A stretch of 64,000 nucleotides of DNA from Mugil cephalus. Taxonomy: Eukaryota > Chordata > Actinopteri > Mugiliformes > Mugilidae. This document shows, one piece after another, positions 11,170 to 24,800 of this stretch. Below the pieces are notes generated by a model, which did not search any database, was not told where the DNA came from, and was given only the letters and a program-made list of their open reading frames with translations. Each line of letters opens with the position of its first letter. The first letter of the stretch is position 1. The DNA lies in assembly GCF_022458985.1 (NCBI RefSeq), contig NC_061781.1, forward strand, positions 6,249,501 to 6,313,500, written 5' to 3'. Made by a program: the position numbers and the translations under genes.

Positions 11170-14100
11170 TCACTTAAAAGTAATCAGATATTCAGGGTAA
11201 GCCTGGGAGTCATGGAACACAACAAATATACTGGGTGTGGCCACGTTGTCCACAACAGTGTCGTACAAGTCAAAGGAGATGGACGAGCTTTTGGATGGTG
11301 GTGCTTTCATGTCTTTTTGTCCTACAGTAAATTCTCCAGTCAGCACCCTGCAGAGGTACATGAACTTCTCCCCACTTTGATTCGGCTTGGAGTAGGTGTC
11401 ATGAGCAGAGTAAATGGCATTGACAGCAAAATAAGTGCCATTGCCGTAGCATGCAGCTGAAAATAGAACAGAAAGTCAGTGATCTCTGACACATGTTTTA
11501 CAATATTACTTGTGTAGCTAGCATCATATCACTTCATAATTAGATCATAGAGCAGTAAATCAAAAAGAAACGTTTCCTTAGAAGAATTTACAGCTCAAAG
11601 TAGGCAAAGTTCTTTTTTAAAAGAAATTTTAAAACTGATCCAACTGTGTATTAAACCCATGAACTCACCTGCCATTCCCTACTGGAAATGTATTTGCACT
11701 GTTCCTGATTTTACAAATTCACTCAAAGACAGTGCCCAGTCTTCTTACCATTCTTTCCTGCATAACTCCTGTTGAAGCCGAGTTCATTTATGATGGACAA
11801 AGTAGTTTCACAGGTGCCATGGAAAAGCCGTCTCTCGTTGTTCTGATGACCATTTCTCTGATCCATGTCGCGCTTCTTGATCTGTACACTCTTCCACAAC
11901 GTGGGGTTCTGGATCCTCTCAATCTACAAGGAGGAAAAAGGATGTTGTTGTAGATTCTGCTCTGACAAATACTTTTACATTTCTAAGAAACGCACAACCT
12001 TTGTGCCTCCCACAAAACTTGTTATTCTAGCTATCCGACTTGTGTTCTCAAGAGATACCTGACAATGCCATGTGATAACTAAAGCATTGCAGGAAGGCTG
12101 AAGTGATGTTACCTTGGTAACGGCGCGATTGCACGTGGCCTGAAACAGACTCAAGACTTCAGCATGCTCTGGTGTCCCAGCCTGGATGGTGACAGCATGG
12201 CACCTGGTCTTAGCTGGCATGGTATCCCAGTGCTCAGGCGTGTCTTCATCTAGTGGAATAAATAAATAAATAAATACTTTATTCTTATTGTCTAACAGAT
12301 TTCTGGGCTCATGTTATGATTTTGTCTGTGAATATTTAGAATCAAAGTGAAACCATCCTTGAAATACCTTTCAGTTTGTCAATTCGCTTTATGTTCAGGG
12401 TGTCTCCTTTGCTGTTAGTGGCTGATCGTTTTGACAAGTTGACAGTGTAGTCTTCACCACTGATTTTAACTTTTACATCTGGTTGCTCCTTTTCTAGTGC
12501 TTGCTCAAGCTGGAAGTTGGCCATTGCATCAAATCTCTGAAACTGAAGCCCATGCTGTTGGTACTGCCACTCTGCGAATGTGCCTGCCAGCTCCACTTTC
12601 TTCTTCAGATGCTCATCTTCTCTGGCCTTTTTCAGCATTTTATGGATCTCGTCGCTGGCTTTGACCACCTCTCTGAATCCTTCAATGGTAAGTGAAGCGG
12701 TTTCCTTCTTTTTTTCAATCCTTATGCTCACACCCATGGTTTTCTGGATGTCTTTAATGTGCTGGTGATCTGCATCAGAGAAGCAAAGGATGGCACTGTC
12801 TGGAATGCAGATCTTGTTTTGTTCTTGGGATATCAGGTCGTTGATCCGCTCCTTAGCCAAGTCTACTTGAGCCTGTGTGTCACCGCAGATGAGGAAGCAA
12901 GTGGGATCCACTTTCAGGGGCTCGATGACAAAATCTCCCTCCTTCTGTGATTTGTCAGAGGTCCCACCACCAAAGTATGCTGAAAGAATAAATTTAAAGA
13001 TCAATATTAGAACTGAACAGTCCAAACTGAGAAATGTTTAAAGCAACACTTATTTTCTTCTCAGTATTTACTCTTTATTTTTTTGATGTTTTCCCAAAAC
13101 CATCCTTTATCCTTAGGTCCAGTGGCCTCCCTTTGCTGCATGCTGCTGTGGAACTCATTGAGCATAGGCGGCTGGAAAATGACAATCCGGATCGTTGTCA
13201 GGGTACTGGAAGTGTTTTGGCTCAGCACATCAACCACTGCGTCCAACATGGCATCCGCCACTTGCTTTGCCTGTACATTTCCTTGACCTAAAAAAAGAAG
13301 GAGCCAAAAAAAACTGAAATAAACTAGTCTGCAACAGGGTAAAGTCTAAATGGATCATAAAACTTAGCATAACTTGGACCAATACCCTTAACTCTGCCAT
13401 AAACATTCCCTTAACTGTTGGGACTTTCCATGTAGTTAACTCCTCTACTAATGAATCTTACCTGTGCCAATGGCAGGAAATGCTACAGAAGTGTGTGAGT
13501 CCTTCACACACATTAGGAGGGCCTCTGTCACTACTTTTTTAATTTTCACTGGGTCCGTCTGTCCGCACAGGTGGAGGATCTTCTTGCACTGTAGATTTCC
13601 TGGCTGTGTCATAATCATGCCTTGGTTTGCCAGGGCACCTGAAGGTGTAGACATTGACACTGAATGCCTTTTGAACAACCATTGCTACCTTTGGTATCAT
13701 CTTAATCATTAACTCAGTGAATAAGAATACTGTTGCCCTGTTGTTGGCATCCTCTCTGGGTACACTATCATAAAGTGTTTTCTTACCCAGATTTTGACAT
13801 TCCACTTCAACAGCCTGGCCAGCTGCATCCAGAATAGCCTTAGATACACCTAGAGAAAGCAACAGAGTAAATCACAAACAAATGGACGTCATGGTTACTG
13901 TGTATGGATTTGGATTGATTTTCATTCATTTAAATGGTTTGACTTTAAGAAGGATTTGTGTCAGGTAAATTGATTTGATTTGATACTTTGAAAGAATCAA
14001 CATCCACAGTCTGTATACATTTGCACTTAAGTCTAATTAAAATCCTAAGTCTGACTTATTTTGAACAAATTAAATATTTAATCTCCTGATACCATTTACC

Positions 14101-15084
14101 TGACTTAAGAGAGAAATTTTCATTGGAGGAGTTGACAATGACATCAGTGGTCTCCTTGGTGATGTCTCCCGTGACCACCTGTATAGTCACACCTCCCATT
14201 TTGGTCTCGTGCATTCCTGAGCTCGAGACAATTTTAGAGAAGGGGCCTGCTGGGAGTGAACACAAATGAGAATTAAAAGCAAAATTCCTCTTATAATGAA
14301 GATTTCTGGAAAAAAAAAATAAATAAAATAAAGATATGATAATGATCAAGAAATTATTAAGTGCTGGGCAAATTTTTCATTTAGCTCAATTATTCACCTG
14401 AGGTTGCCCTTGCCTTAGGTTTGTTTGATGTGCACTGTATAATATACACTAATTAAAGTTTGTGTTTATATTATGTTTTTAATTTAAGTCTTACAGATCT
14501 GTAACATGACATAACTGCACATAAATAATAAGTTTACATAAAAAAATGTTGCCAACCTGAAGTCTGTGGGGCACTCTCAACTGAACCACCCGTGGCATTG
14601 GGAAACTTCTTTGTAAATTCATCACTGAAAACCTGGGGAGAAAATCAGAGATATCTTCTACTAAAACCCACAAATACTACACCACCTACAAGCAGAAGTT
14701 AAAAAAAAAAGACCACACTTAAGACTGACACTTTGTAAACAGTGCTGTTGTGGTGATGTCACTACACCAATTCTCCTGTTGTTTGTCGAGCTTGTTTTCT
14801 TTCCTTACCTGTATAGTTGGTGCATCTCCCGAGTAAAGGATGATGGCGACCTTCTTCAAGTGTTTGGGTTGTTTCTTGCTGAACTCTAAGATTTCATCCA
14901 ACATCAGAGAAGCGACAAGGTCTTTTGGGAAACCCAGGCCACCAGTGCCAATAGCAGGGAATGATATTGAGGTCAGGCCATTCTCTTCTGCCAGGCCCAA
15001 GCAATTCCTGAAGATCCCACTCAAGGTCTGGAAGCATAAATATAATAAATGGCATACATTGTCAAAAGCTTTGGACACTGGTAT

Positions 15085-15123
<39 letters not shown>

Positions 15124-18100
15124 TCTTTCAACTTTCATTGTTGAATAAGTTATAGCTGAAAGCAAACATTGGTAAATGTAATTTATGTTGTATGTAATAT
15201 CACTGTATAATCAATATAGTCATTTCATCAAATTCAGATAAGAGAAATCCCAATTACCTTTTCAGCTGTGCCTTTTCCTTTGTCCCAATGAGGTACAACT
15301 GCGTGGAAGACTTGTTTGCTCTTCAACTTGCATCCGTCAGTAACAATTACCTCTCCAACAGTTCCACTAGTATTCTTGGCATGAACCAGTTGCTGAAGTT
15401 TGGGCCCAGCCATCTTCAGGATGGCATTTGAAACTGCCCCTTTGTTCAGTGCAAGATCTTCAAACACTGTATTCACTGTTACCTCCGTCTGAAAAAAGGG
15501 GTTAACACACTGTCATTAGTTTTGAGTTCTTCAAATTATCTTGTTAACATACACAGGATACTTGTTAATTAGTCATCCACAAATACATAGTGCTAATCAT
15601 GCTAAATACTACTAAACTGTTAGTAATTATTCTTATATAAATATAATAAGGAAAATCATTACCGTGGCAGCTTCTATATTTCCTTTTTTAAGGGTGATTT
15701 TTAAGCCCTCTTTGGTGTGCGCGCGACCCAAGCAGGGGTCGGATCCAGGGTGCTTCGAAAGTGGAGACTTGGTAGCTGTGACCGGGTTAACTTTGTTAGG
15801 GTTAGTAGCTCCTGGAGTTTGAACAGAATGGCTGACACCATGATTCCCAAACTCCTGCCTGACTGCGACCTCCATAGCCTGAACAGCACTGTCGTCATTG
15901 TTCACGAAATGGATCTTGTTCAGGGGGTTGTCATCGTACATCTCATCGCAGTATTCCTTCACTGCTTTGGCAATGGTGACTGTACACAGACCCAGGGGAA
16001 AGCCTTTGCCTCTGCTGATGGCAGGAAGAGCCACAGAGATGCAGCCATGCAGTTCAGCAAGTTCTAAGCTCCCTTTTACAGCTCTTTTCAGCTGGGCCAG
16101 AGACTTTTTAGGGTTATTTGGCTCAAATGCAGGTCCTACTGCATGGATAATTTTTTTGCAACACAGCTGCCCTCCTGCACCAGTTATGACGCAGTCCCCT
16201 GGCTTGAGTTGTCCCCTGGAGTTAATTAGTTTGTCACATTCAACCTGCAACTGAGGGCCAGCAGCATTCAAAAGTGCTTTTGCGAGACCTCCATCATGTT
16301 TCAAGTCTTGATTAGAAGCATTGACGACTGCGTGCACTGGGTAACTGCACATATCCGCCTTGCAAACAACTATTTCCACTCCTTCAGATGTTTGAAGTTG
16401 GTATACAGGCTGTGCTACTTGCCCATGGGCGGAGTCATCCTCTTCTTGACCAGTTTCGTCAACCAGCTGCACCAGGCAACCAGTTTGGTCCTTGATTGAG
16501 GAAATATACATAGCTTCTTTATCCTTGAAGAACTTCTTTACTCCGGGGTTGGGGAGCTTTAAACTATCAAATACCACTGAGGACAGTGCTTCTTCAACCA
16601 GGGTCTTGCAGTGTGTCACATCAACTCTAGGGCCACTTAGACAGATGGCCTCCTTTTTGCAAGACACCACCACCTTTTCTTCCAATTGATCCAACCAAGA
16701 TGTTTGATTTTTAATGTATTCAATGATGGCATTTGGCTTGACCACAACAGTTTCTTCAACCTCAGCATTCTGTTTTAAGAAATTATTAAGTTCACTGCTG
16801 ACTTTTATGACAATATCTTTGTGGCCAGACACAACAACTTGACGACTAGTGGTGTGGATTCGAATCCTCCTGCACGACCGACTGTTGTCATTCTCTAGAC
16901 GACTGACCAGATCCTGCCACTCTGGCTTCTCCAGGACATTCAAGTCTTCAACATCAATGCATTCGGATATTAGCAGGCGTCTCAAATAGTCCTGGGCATC
17001 TTTCAGATCTCTGTCAGAAACAGCAACAAGTTGCACTGCGTATGTACCTATTTCAAATGCAGCATGTATTCCTTTGGATGTGAGGAGAGCATCTGTAAGC
17101 TCCTCCTGTTGTTCATCCTTCACCAAGTCAAGTACAGAGTTGTCTAATTCCAAATTCTGTCGTTTCAATGAAATCATTGCATCTGTTATGACTTTGCTTG
17201 CTGTAAGTATCTCATCAGTTAAGCCCGTCAGCATCAAATCTTGACTCTCTTTGGGAAATGACATTTTGAGCTCTGGGTACACACGCAGAAGCTTTTCCTG
17301 GAGGCCATCTTGACACAGGATGTGGAAAATCGATGGTGACACTTTGAGCCCTTGAGTCCTGGTCTGTTTCTCTCTCTGCACCCTTTTCGCAATCTGGCTA
17401 ACGATTCCAGTCAGACTCTTCTCTAATCTGTTGACATCGCTCACAAGGCCACCCACTGATAAGACCTTATTGGCTTTATCAGGCACCACAACCACATCTT
17501 CATTCCGCAGCATCTGTCTGATCTTCTCCTCACACTCTTCCCACATATCTAACTCTGGGTGGAACTTCAGAGACTTGAATTCTGACAGAGCTTGTGCAAA
17601 GGCTGATTTCACAGTATCCTTCCACTCTTTGACAATGGCTTTGGCATCCTTTTGCTGCAGTAGTGAAGACATGGGGGTCAAGCGCACAGTAGACTGACCA
17701 AGGTTTACGCTGCAGAAGTGTTTTTCCAAGTTACTTCGAATGGTCTCTGCTGCTGACTGCTTCTTAGTCAGGTATCCCCAAATAGCATTGTCAATTGGTT
17801 CAGAGATGGCAGCAGGGGGTTTTAGTGAAGGCTTGTCTTTGCCATACAGGGTGATTCCCAAAGATTTATAAAAGGGATAAACTCTGATCGCTTTCTGCTT
17901 GATGTGATGCTTCTTCTTCAGGATTTTCTTAACAGCTATGGGTAAAATACACAATGCACTGTCATATCATCTTATAATAATTGTATATTCACACAGTAAT
18001 ATCTCAAATATAGTGTACATGAGCTACCTTGATGGTCCTTAAACGTGATGACACCAGACTGTTCCACATCATTAAATACGATGTCTTCCACATCTCCACC

Positions 18101-20740
18101 TTCATTCTCAAAATAGAGGCGGACGATTTCTTCATCAACATTTGAAATGTCCTCAACTACAACTTGCTTTGTGACTTCAAGAGGTCGAACTGATAATCCC
18201 TTCTTTGTGAATGTTCTGTTTTGGGGACATCTTTCCATGAAGTTAGTATTTTCTGGGAAAAGGTATAAGGAAATGCATTTGTGTGAGAACTCAGCACACT
18301 CACAGTCAGTAGGCTATCTTGTAAATACAATACAGTACATGGCATGTGTATTTCTGGTTACTTTTGTTATATGTTACTTTTCTGTGCTGCCCACTATTGA
18401 TCTAGAAAAGCAGAATCAAGTCACTGTATTTTTATGTTACGTTATGCAATGGTCAACCTAAGCCAACCTAATGGTCAGCCAAGGTTAAACTTATTTTAAT
18501 ACTGACGGGTACCTTTTGCAGTCTGGAATGTCACCACAGTGGAGGAGATGTCGGAAAAGGTTTCCAGTGTGAAGTTTTGGGAGGCACATGTAGAGTCTGC
18601 ATTCTTTAAAATGTTTTCCACCAGCATCTCCAAAAACTCCTGGCTTAACGTCCCTGAGACATTCTCCAAAACTGAAGAAGTGGAACACAGCTCTTCATCC
18701 GTTGTGCTGTCATCTCCGCCTTTTGCCTCTATCTGGACTTCAGCTGTTGGTTTGCGTTCTTCAACACTCGGCTGTTTGTTGGTAGCAGCGACATCCGCTG
18801 TTAATGAGACATGGAGACTGAGTGGATACACATGTCTCATGTGTGAAGATGGCCTTCTTAATAACATCTGTCAAGACTGAAATTAATTTTACCCTCTTGT
18901 GAGAGTTTCACAGACATAACACTCACCACCAAATCAGCTAAATAATAAAAGTAAAATGACAAAAAGAGACAAAAAGGGAACAGGTGCATAGGCACTTATG
19001 TAAAGAAGTGAAAGTGAAACAAAGGCACATTGGATTTGGTTCAAGCCCAGTATGAAATGTTAGCAGAGCTGGGAAGCTTTTTTGTTTAAATTAACACCCA
19101 TATATATTTTTGATAAAAACAAACAGCCGTCAGTCAATACAACCATACCAAGATGGCGTCAGCTACTCTCCACTGAGCCTGGTGGCATATATATATCATC
19201 GTATAATATATTACTTAATATATTACTTAATAGATAAAAAGGATGGATAAGTGTACTTGCTCAATTAAAAGTATGAACACACCAAACTGACATCATAAAC
19301 TACCAGCCATAAAGACCAGCAATGACATAACTTCTCAGTTCCCTTTGTCTGGGTCAGAAATTTGCACTTGAACACACCACAATGACTAAGGTTCTGTGGA
19401 AGTAAATTATTCTTTAGGAAACCTGGAAGAGCTAAGCTGGGAGCAAGAAAGAGGTACAAAGCGTCCTACATGAAACATGCTGATCAGCTGTTTTTTTTTC
19501 TTTTCATAGTGACTGACATACACTACCAGTCAAAAGTCAAAACTAAACATTTAAAGTTTGATCTACTAATCGTAAACAGAAAAAACAATGTAAACATGTA
19601 AAAACAAAACATAATTATAAATGAAATGATGTCACTTCTCAGTATATTTGCAATTTCTGGCACCATAAATTACCTTTGTCACGGACTACTGTACATAAAT
19701 TGTATGGTGCCACAAGATGTGTGCATTCATAGGTTGTCAGTATATGTCAATATTTTATATAAGAACTTGTGCCAGTACTTACAGTTCTTGTTCACTTTAT
19801 CAGATGAAACGTCCTGTAGGAAATAAAAAATAATTTTGTTATGGATGTTAAATTTGTTATGGATTGACAATACCCCAGCGGGGTTAAAAAGAATCCACTC
19901 AAACTGTTTTGGGTTGAGGAAACAGCACGCAGTGATGATGCATTATGCACACTTGTTTATCCACACAGCAGGAACAGGGAAGAATAGAAATCACAGAGAG
20001 CAGCCCCGCCTTTGGTTTATGATCACTCACATGACTTCTTGTGAGATATAAGCAGTGCAGGACCAGGGCAGCTGTGTGCTCTTAAAACTGACTCTGAGAC
20101 AGGCTTCTGTGAGTCTGAGGATATGTTCAATGATCCCCATCAAATGAAGCTTAGTTAACTGTAACGTTGTGTGAGCACACGACAGAAAGTAACAGAAATG
20201 ACAAATTGGCACACGTTAAACGCATTATAAAAGGACAGAGCAAAGTTCAGCTCCACCTAAATTACCTGTCCAATACCGTCTACTTTGTAACTGTATTTTT
20301 TATTATTATTATTATTATTTTAATGACATTTTGAAACCGCTCACCTGCGATGTTTTCTCTTCCGCGAGTAAGCGAACTGTCATCTTCAAAACCCCTTTAT
20401 CCAGGGTGATCTGATGTGCCTCCTTCTGCAGGACATTTTTCTGGTCTGTGAGGGAGAAGAATGGCATTGAAGTTTTCTAACATAAGTAAACAGATAAAAA
20501 TAAGTCGACATTTTTTTTTTTTTTTTTTTTTACTTTTCAAGGTCTAATTTACGGGGCCAGCTTACCCTCCTCTCTGCAGAAGCGCAGCACCGCCGTGTTG
20601 CTGCCACTCTCATAGTCGACCTGACAGTCGCCGCCGTTAGATTTCTTACTCTGAAAGTATTTCACTAGTTTAGTTTTTAACCTAGGTATGTTATTCTCTT
20701 CGAGCTCGACGAGGAGAGCATGCGAATACGTGTCGGCCAT
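11170..20740 (-). CDS. parp14: PARP14-like mono-ADP-ribosyltransferase, complete, 17 exons
   Basis: Exons (minus): 20740-20566, 20445-20345, 19813-19783, 18797-18513, 18252-18028, 17935-15663, 15488-15258, 15027-14809, 14632-14557, 14249-14100, 13849-13787, 13638-13462, 13287-13072, 12979-12368, 12249-12113, 11923-11749, 11456-11170. Phase is kept throughout, giving 1810 codons against about 1800 in human PARP14. An RRM-like N-terminus and KH-like repeats precede macrodomain 1 (about 790-966, VVNASNQDL and DGGLA), macrodomain 2 (about 1015-1195), macrodomain 3 (about 1225-1425), WWE (about 1545-1610) and the PARP domain. Its H-Y-L triad is H1692 (LFHGT), Y1724 (GTYFAV) and L1806 (EYLITF), as expected for mono-ADP-ribosylation. 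In mammals this is an interferon-induced writer and reader of ADP-ribose. It lies head to head with parp9. Fish carry several parp14 paralogues, so the exact copy is uncertain. Confidence 0.93.
15089..15121. repeat. (TG)n dinucleotide microsatellite
   Basis: About 16 TG units lie in the parp14-like intron between the exons at 15258-15488 and 14809-15027. Confidence 0.95.
19010..19020 (+). promoter_or_regulatory. ISRE/IRF element in parp14-like intron 3
   Basis: GAAAGTGAAAC is an exact match to the GAAAnnGAAAC core bound by ISGF3 and IRFs. It lies in the intron between the exons at 19783-19813 and 18513-18797, roughly 200 bp upstream (minus strand) of the larger exon, and could serve an internal promoter or an intronic interferon enhancer. 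Use in vivo is inferred. Confidence 0.5.
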
Positions 20741-20970
20741 GGTTTCTGGTTCGACACCATCCGCCTTCTGTAACTTTCACTTTTGTTTCTGATGAAATAA
20801 AACCCCTCTAAGGAGGGCGTCGAACGTTATCATGGCGGATTGACGCACAGTGGGCAGACTGCAGCTAAAGGCAGTTAAATACTTGTCATAAACGACAGAC
20901 TGAACCTGGCAACCCTCGAGCCATCTCATTCTTTCACTTTCTCCTTTACATCGGTACTTTCCAGGCCGAG
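20741..20970. promoter_or_regulatory. Divergent parp14/parp9 promoter with IRF/ISRE sites
   Basis: The parp14-like ATG (20740, minus) and the first parp9-like splice donor (GCCGAG then GTGAGT at 20971, plus) are only 230 bp apart. Two IRF-type motifs lie between them: TTTCACTTTTGTTTC at 20775-20789 and TTTCACTTTC at 20932-20941, the latter an exact reverse complement of GAAAGTGAAA. No TATA box is evident for either gene. Mammalian PARP9 and PARP14 are interferon-stimulated genes, so shared interferon control is the natural reading. Transcription starts were not located exactly. Confidence 0.72.
20942..20970 (+). other. parp9: Probable non-coding exon 1 of parp9 (3' end)
   Basis: A strong donor (GAG then GTGAGT) ends at 20970 and no ATG precedes it in a useful frame. 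The matching acceptor is TTTTCATAG at 21836 (exon from 21837) or GTTCAG at 21846, both just before the ATG at 21852. The 5' limit of this exon is unknown; the start given is a placeholder after the ISRE. Confidence 0.45.
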
Positions 20971-21851
20971 GTGAGTGTCTTTTTCAACGCAATGAACTTT
21001 CCTTTAGGCCTCAAGTGTAGTTTTCTGCACTCGCCGTTATATTATATATCGTCGTTAATACTAATGCAAAACTTCTCTTGTTTTGTTGCCTCGTGAACAC
21101 GCGCTGTCAAGTTGCTCGCGCTCATTCTCATCCGTATATGATAACAAATAAACAAAAGAAAAAATGGCGACCGGACTCAGAAACAGTGAAGGCGATATAA
21201 ATATTTAACTCCTGTTCCTCCTTTCTATTAGGTTTTGAGTTTTATCATTATGTTAATGCACTAAATAGAGTAGCAGGTAGCTATCAACAGGCAATAGCTA
21301 CACATATCGTGTGACCTACATGAAAGTCTCTGTAAACCTTTAATGATAAATTGTGGAGTTTTATGTTCTATTTCTCAATTTTCCGTGTTTTACAATTTGC
21401 ACTAAGTATAATTAATGTTCTTTGTATTAGCAGGCAATATGAGCACATAGGTACAGTTGTTCCATAATGCTTTTTTAATTGTAGTTTTATGGAACAGGAC
21501 ATGAGTGTTGTCTTTCTAGGTGAATGATTACCGAGTGACATGGTCTTGCACAGTGTGTGTCTCCCTCTACTGGAGAGAAAGGAGAGGTGCGCAGATATCT
21601 GGTCATTTGACAGGATATCGCCTGCATAAATCACCTGTTGACCAGTATTTTCCTGTGCATTTTCAGACCTGATAACACTGGCAATCATAAAATTAATTCC
21701 TGTAAAAACTGTTATTATGTTCAGAAATATGTGACACGGTGACAGTTTTTGTTTTGTTTTGTGTTTGTTTTTTTGCATATTTATGATTCTCGACAAGTGT
21801 GCTTGTGTGATTGATTGACACAAGGTGTTTTCATAGATCTGTTCAGGAACC

Positions 21852-24800
21852 ATGGACTGTAAATTAGACATTCCTCTTCATGGATCATCAATTGACATTG
21901 TGAAACAATGTGGACCCGACCTGAGTGAAATCCTTGATATCAAATTTGGATGCGTGGCCACATTCGATGGTGTCGATTTTGAGAGTGACCCGAGTGCTGC
22001 GAGTCAAAGATTGCCAACTGTCACCCCAGAGGAGAGGTTTTCTGTTCGATTTTCAGGTGTTAAGGTTTCTGTGTGGAAGGCCGATCTCACCAATTTCCGC
22101 GCGGATGCTGTCGTGAATGCTGCGAACACCGATCTACAGCACTGGGGCGGCCTTGCTCAAGCTCTGTGTGATGCTGGTGGACCTGACATCCAGAGAGAAA
22201 GTAAGGATTATGTCGCTAAAAATGGTCAACTGCCAACAGGAGAAGCAATTCCTGCCAAACCTGGGTCACTACCATGCAAGATGCTGATTCATGCGGTGGG
22301 TCCACATCTGTCGGGCCATTCTGATGTGACACGCGCTGAACCTCTGCTGAAGAAGGTCATCCGGAACATCCTAGACTTAGTTTGTGAATATCGTCTGCAC
22401 AGTGTGGCCATTCCTGCTATAAGCTCTGGGTTGTTCCACTACCCTCTGCCGCAATGTGCAGAGACCATAGTGTCTACTGTGAAACACTACTGTGAGAAGT
22501 CCAAAGGATATCTTCCCACAGAGATTCTTCTTGTGAACAATGATGAGCCAACAGTCAAAGAAATGGTGAGAGCTTGCCAGAAGATATTTACCCACCAGCA
22601 GTCAAACTCATACGGCCAGGCAACAAGATACAACACCAGAGGTGCGGCCAACATGCCAGCGTCTACCTTCCAGGTAGGAAATGTCCAAGTGATCCTGAAG
22701 ATGGGCCACATTGAGGACCAGCAGGTAAGAATTGGCTCTATTTCTTCCTGACGTAATCACATGATAACTCGATATAAAATTGCATTGTCCTTTGGGGGAA
22801 TTTGTTTTGGATTGACACAAGAATATTCAGGTACTTGGGGCCTGTAGTCAGTAATGCCATTTACATCCGACAGAAATATGTCTGTGAAGGTTCTCAGTCA
22901 TTCAGGTCATAGTAATCGTTGAATAAAGGCAACTGGACTTGTAGATCTGACAGAAAGGCTTTAAAAGTTGTGGAAGGGTCTTATATAACCCAAACCGTGA
23001 TCTTTTCCTTAACTTACCAGGTAGTTACCATCTAAAACAAACCAAGTTCTTTTGTTGCTTAAACCTTAATACACTGCTACTGAAAATAATTGAAAAGAAC
23101 ATAGTGTGTCTAAAAGAATTAATGCTGACCTTAGGCTTTAAGCTGAATAAAAACCATAGTCTTATACTTAATCTCTCCTAAAGCCTCTTTCTTGAGTTCC
23201 GCTGCTTTGTTCTGGGTGTAAACTGTTTTCAACTCAGTGTAAACTACAATAAAACACACATTGCTGTGATAATTTCTTTAAATGATATACATCTTTCTGT
23301 TTTCGTTTTTGTTTTTTCAGACAGATGTCATTGTAAACACAGCTTCACAAGACCGCAATCTGAGCATTGGTCGGATTTCCAAAGCTTTGTTCAACAAAGC
23401 TGGTCCTGAAATGCAAGTCGAAATACGCAATGCCCCTCCAAGTACAGTCATCGCCACGAGAGCCTACAGGCTGAAATGTAAAGTGGTGTATCACACATTT
23501 TGCACTGAAAAGAAAAACCGTGGAGCAGAAAAGGTACACATGAGATGAAAGTGTTGTGGGTCTTTTAACTCGGCTTGACGTTTTATAAATTGATACATAC
23601 TACAGTGTAAAGAATCTCATGTAGATTGGGGTCTAGATTCTCAGTATCATTATTTTCTTTGTCAAGTCATCTCATGTTCTAGCAACAATGAAGAAATCAC
23701 TAAACTGAATGGATACAATACATTTTGTTGCATTTTATTTTTCTGTTCACCTTTTCAATCATTTCAGATCCTTTTTGATTCAGTAAGCTTTTGCTTATGG
23801 AGTGCAGTGACAAGTAAACACAAGTCAATTGCCTTTCCTGCAATCGGCACTGGAGCCCTTGAGTTCCCAAAATGGGAAGTTGCCAAAATCATGTCAGAAG
23901 TGGTCGGCAGCTTCGCCCAAAACTTTCCAGAGAAGTTTGACGTTTACATTGTCATATATCCTTCTGACCACGACATCTTTCAGGTTTGTATCTGTCACCA
24001 TCTCATATTAATATTACCACATCTTTAATGTGGTAAATGAAAAAAAGTTGGGATTTTGAGCTGTGAGTTTCAGATCGTGGTTAAATATTTACTGTGGTAT
24101 GAAACACTCCCTACACCTGCTGAGAAAAGTTGATTGGGTTTATCCAGTTTGTCAAGTTTTGTTGCTAATGTCCTGTAACTTAACTCAGCCAGAAATCATT
24201 TTATGCTTTGTGAATAGTCTCATACCAAGAATTAAACAGACGTGTTCATTACCTTTTCTTTCCAGGCTTTTGAGAAAGAAATGAAATTGCTCCAGAAGAG
24301 GGCGTCAAACCCCAGCTTTCTACACGGTAACAATATATTTGAGTTCCCCACCACACACAACACTTTATCTAGGCTAATAAGACCCGTGTAGATACTTGTT
24401 GCAGGTGGATGGTGATTATGTAGTATGATTAGTTTGATTATGTAGCTATAAAGCAGCGATTTTGTCTTCTCCACCAGCATCTAATGACCGACATGAGTTC
24501 CCTGACAAGAGAGGTCGAACTCCACAGATCAGCCTGAGCAGCTCCTCTGATGCAGCAACACGCGAAGCTGAAAAATGGCTCAATGGTCTTCTCTTAAGAC
24601 CACCTTCTACTGTTGATATCTGCAACAACTTCATCTCGCACTTCAGTGATCAAGAACAGAAGCAGGTGTCTCGCCTGTCCAGAAAAGGCGTTTCCATTGA
24701 GGAGTTTTTTTCGAATGGCCACGCATGCATAAGTGTAAGCGGAACTCCCCGTGAAGACGTCGTGGTCACCGTGTTGAAGATTGAGACCATGCTCTGCAAC

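Noticed and set aside
12108-12121. X-box-like GTTACCTTGGTAAC
   Set aside because: It spans the end of a parp14-like coding exon and its splice donor; the coding and splice sequence explains it.
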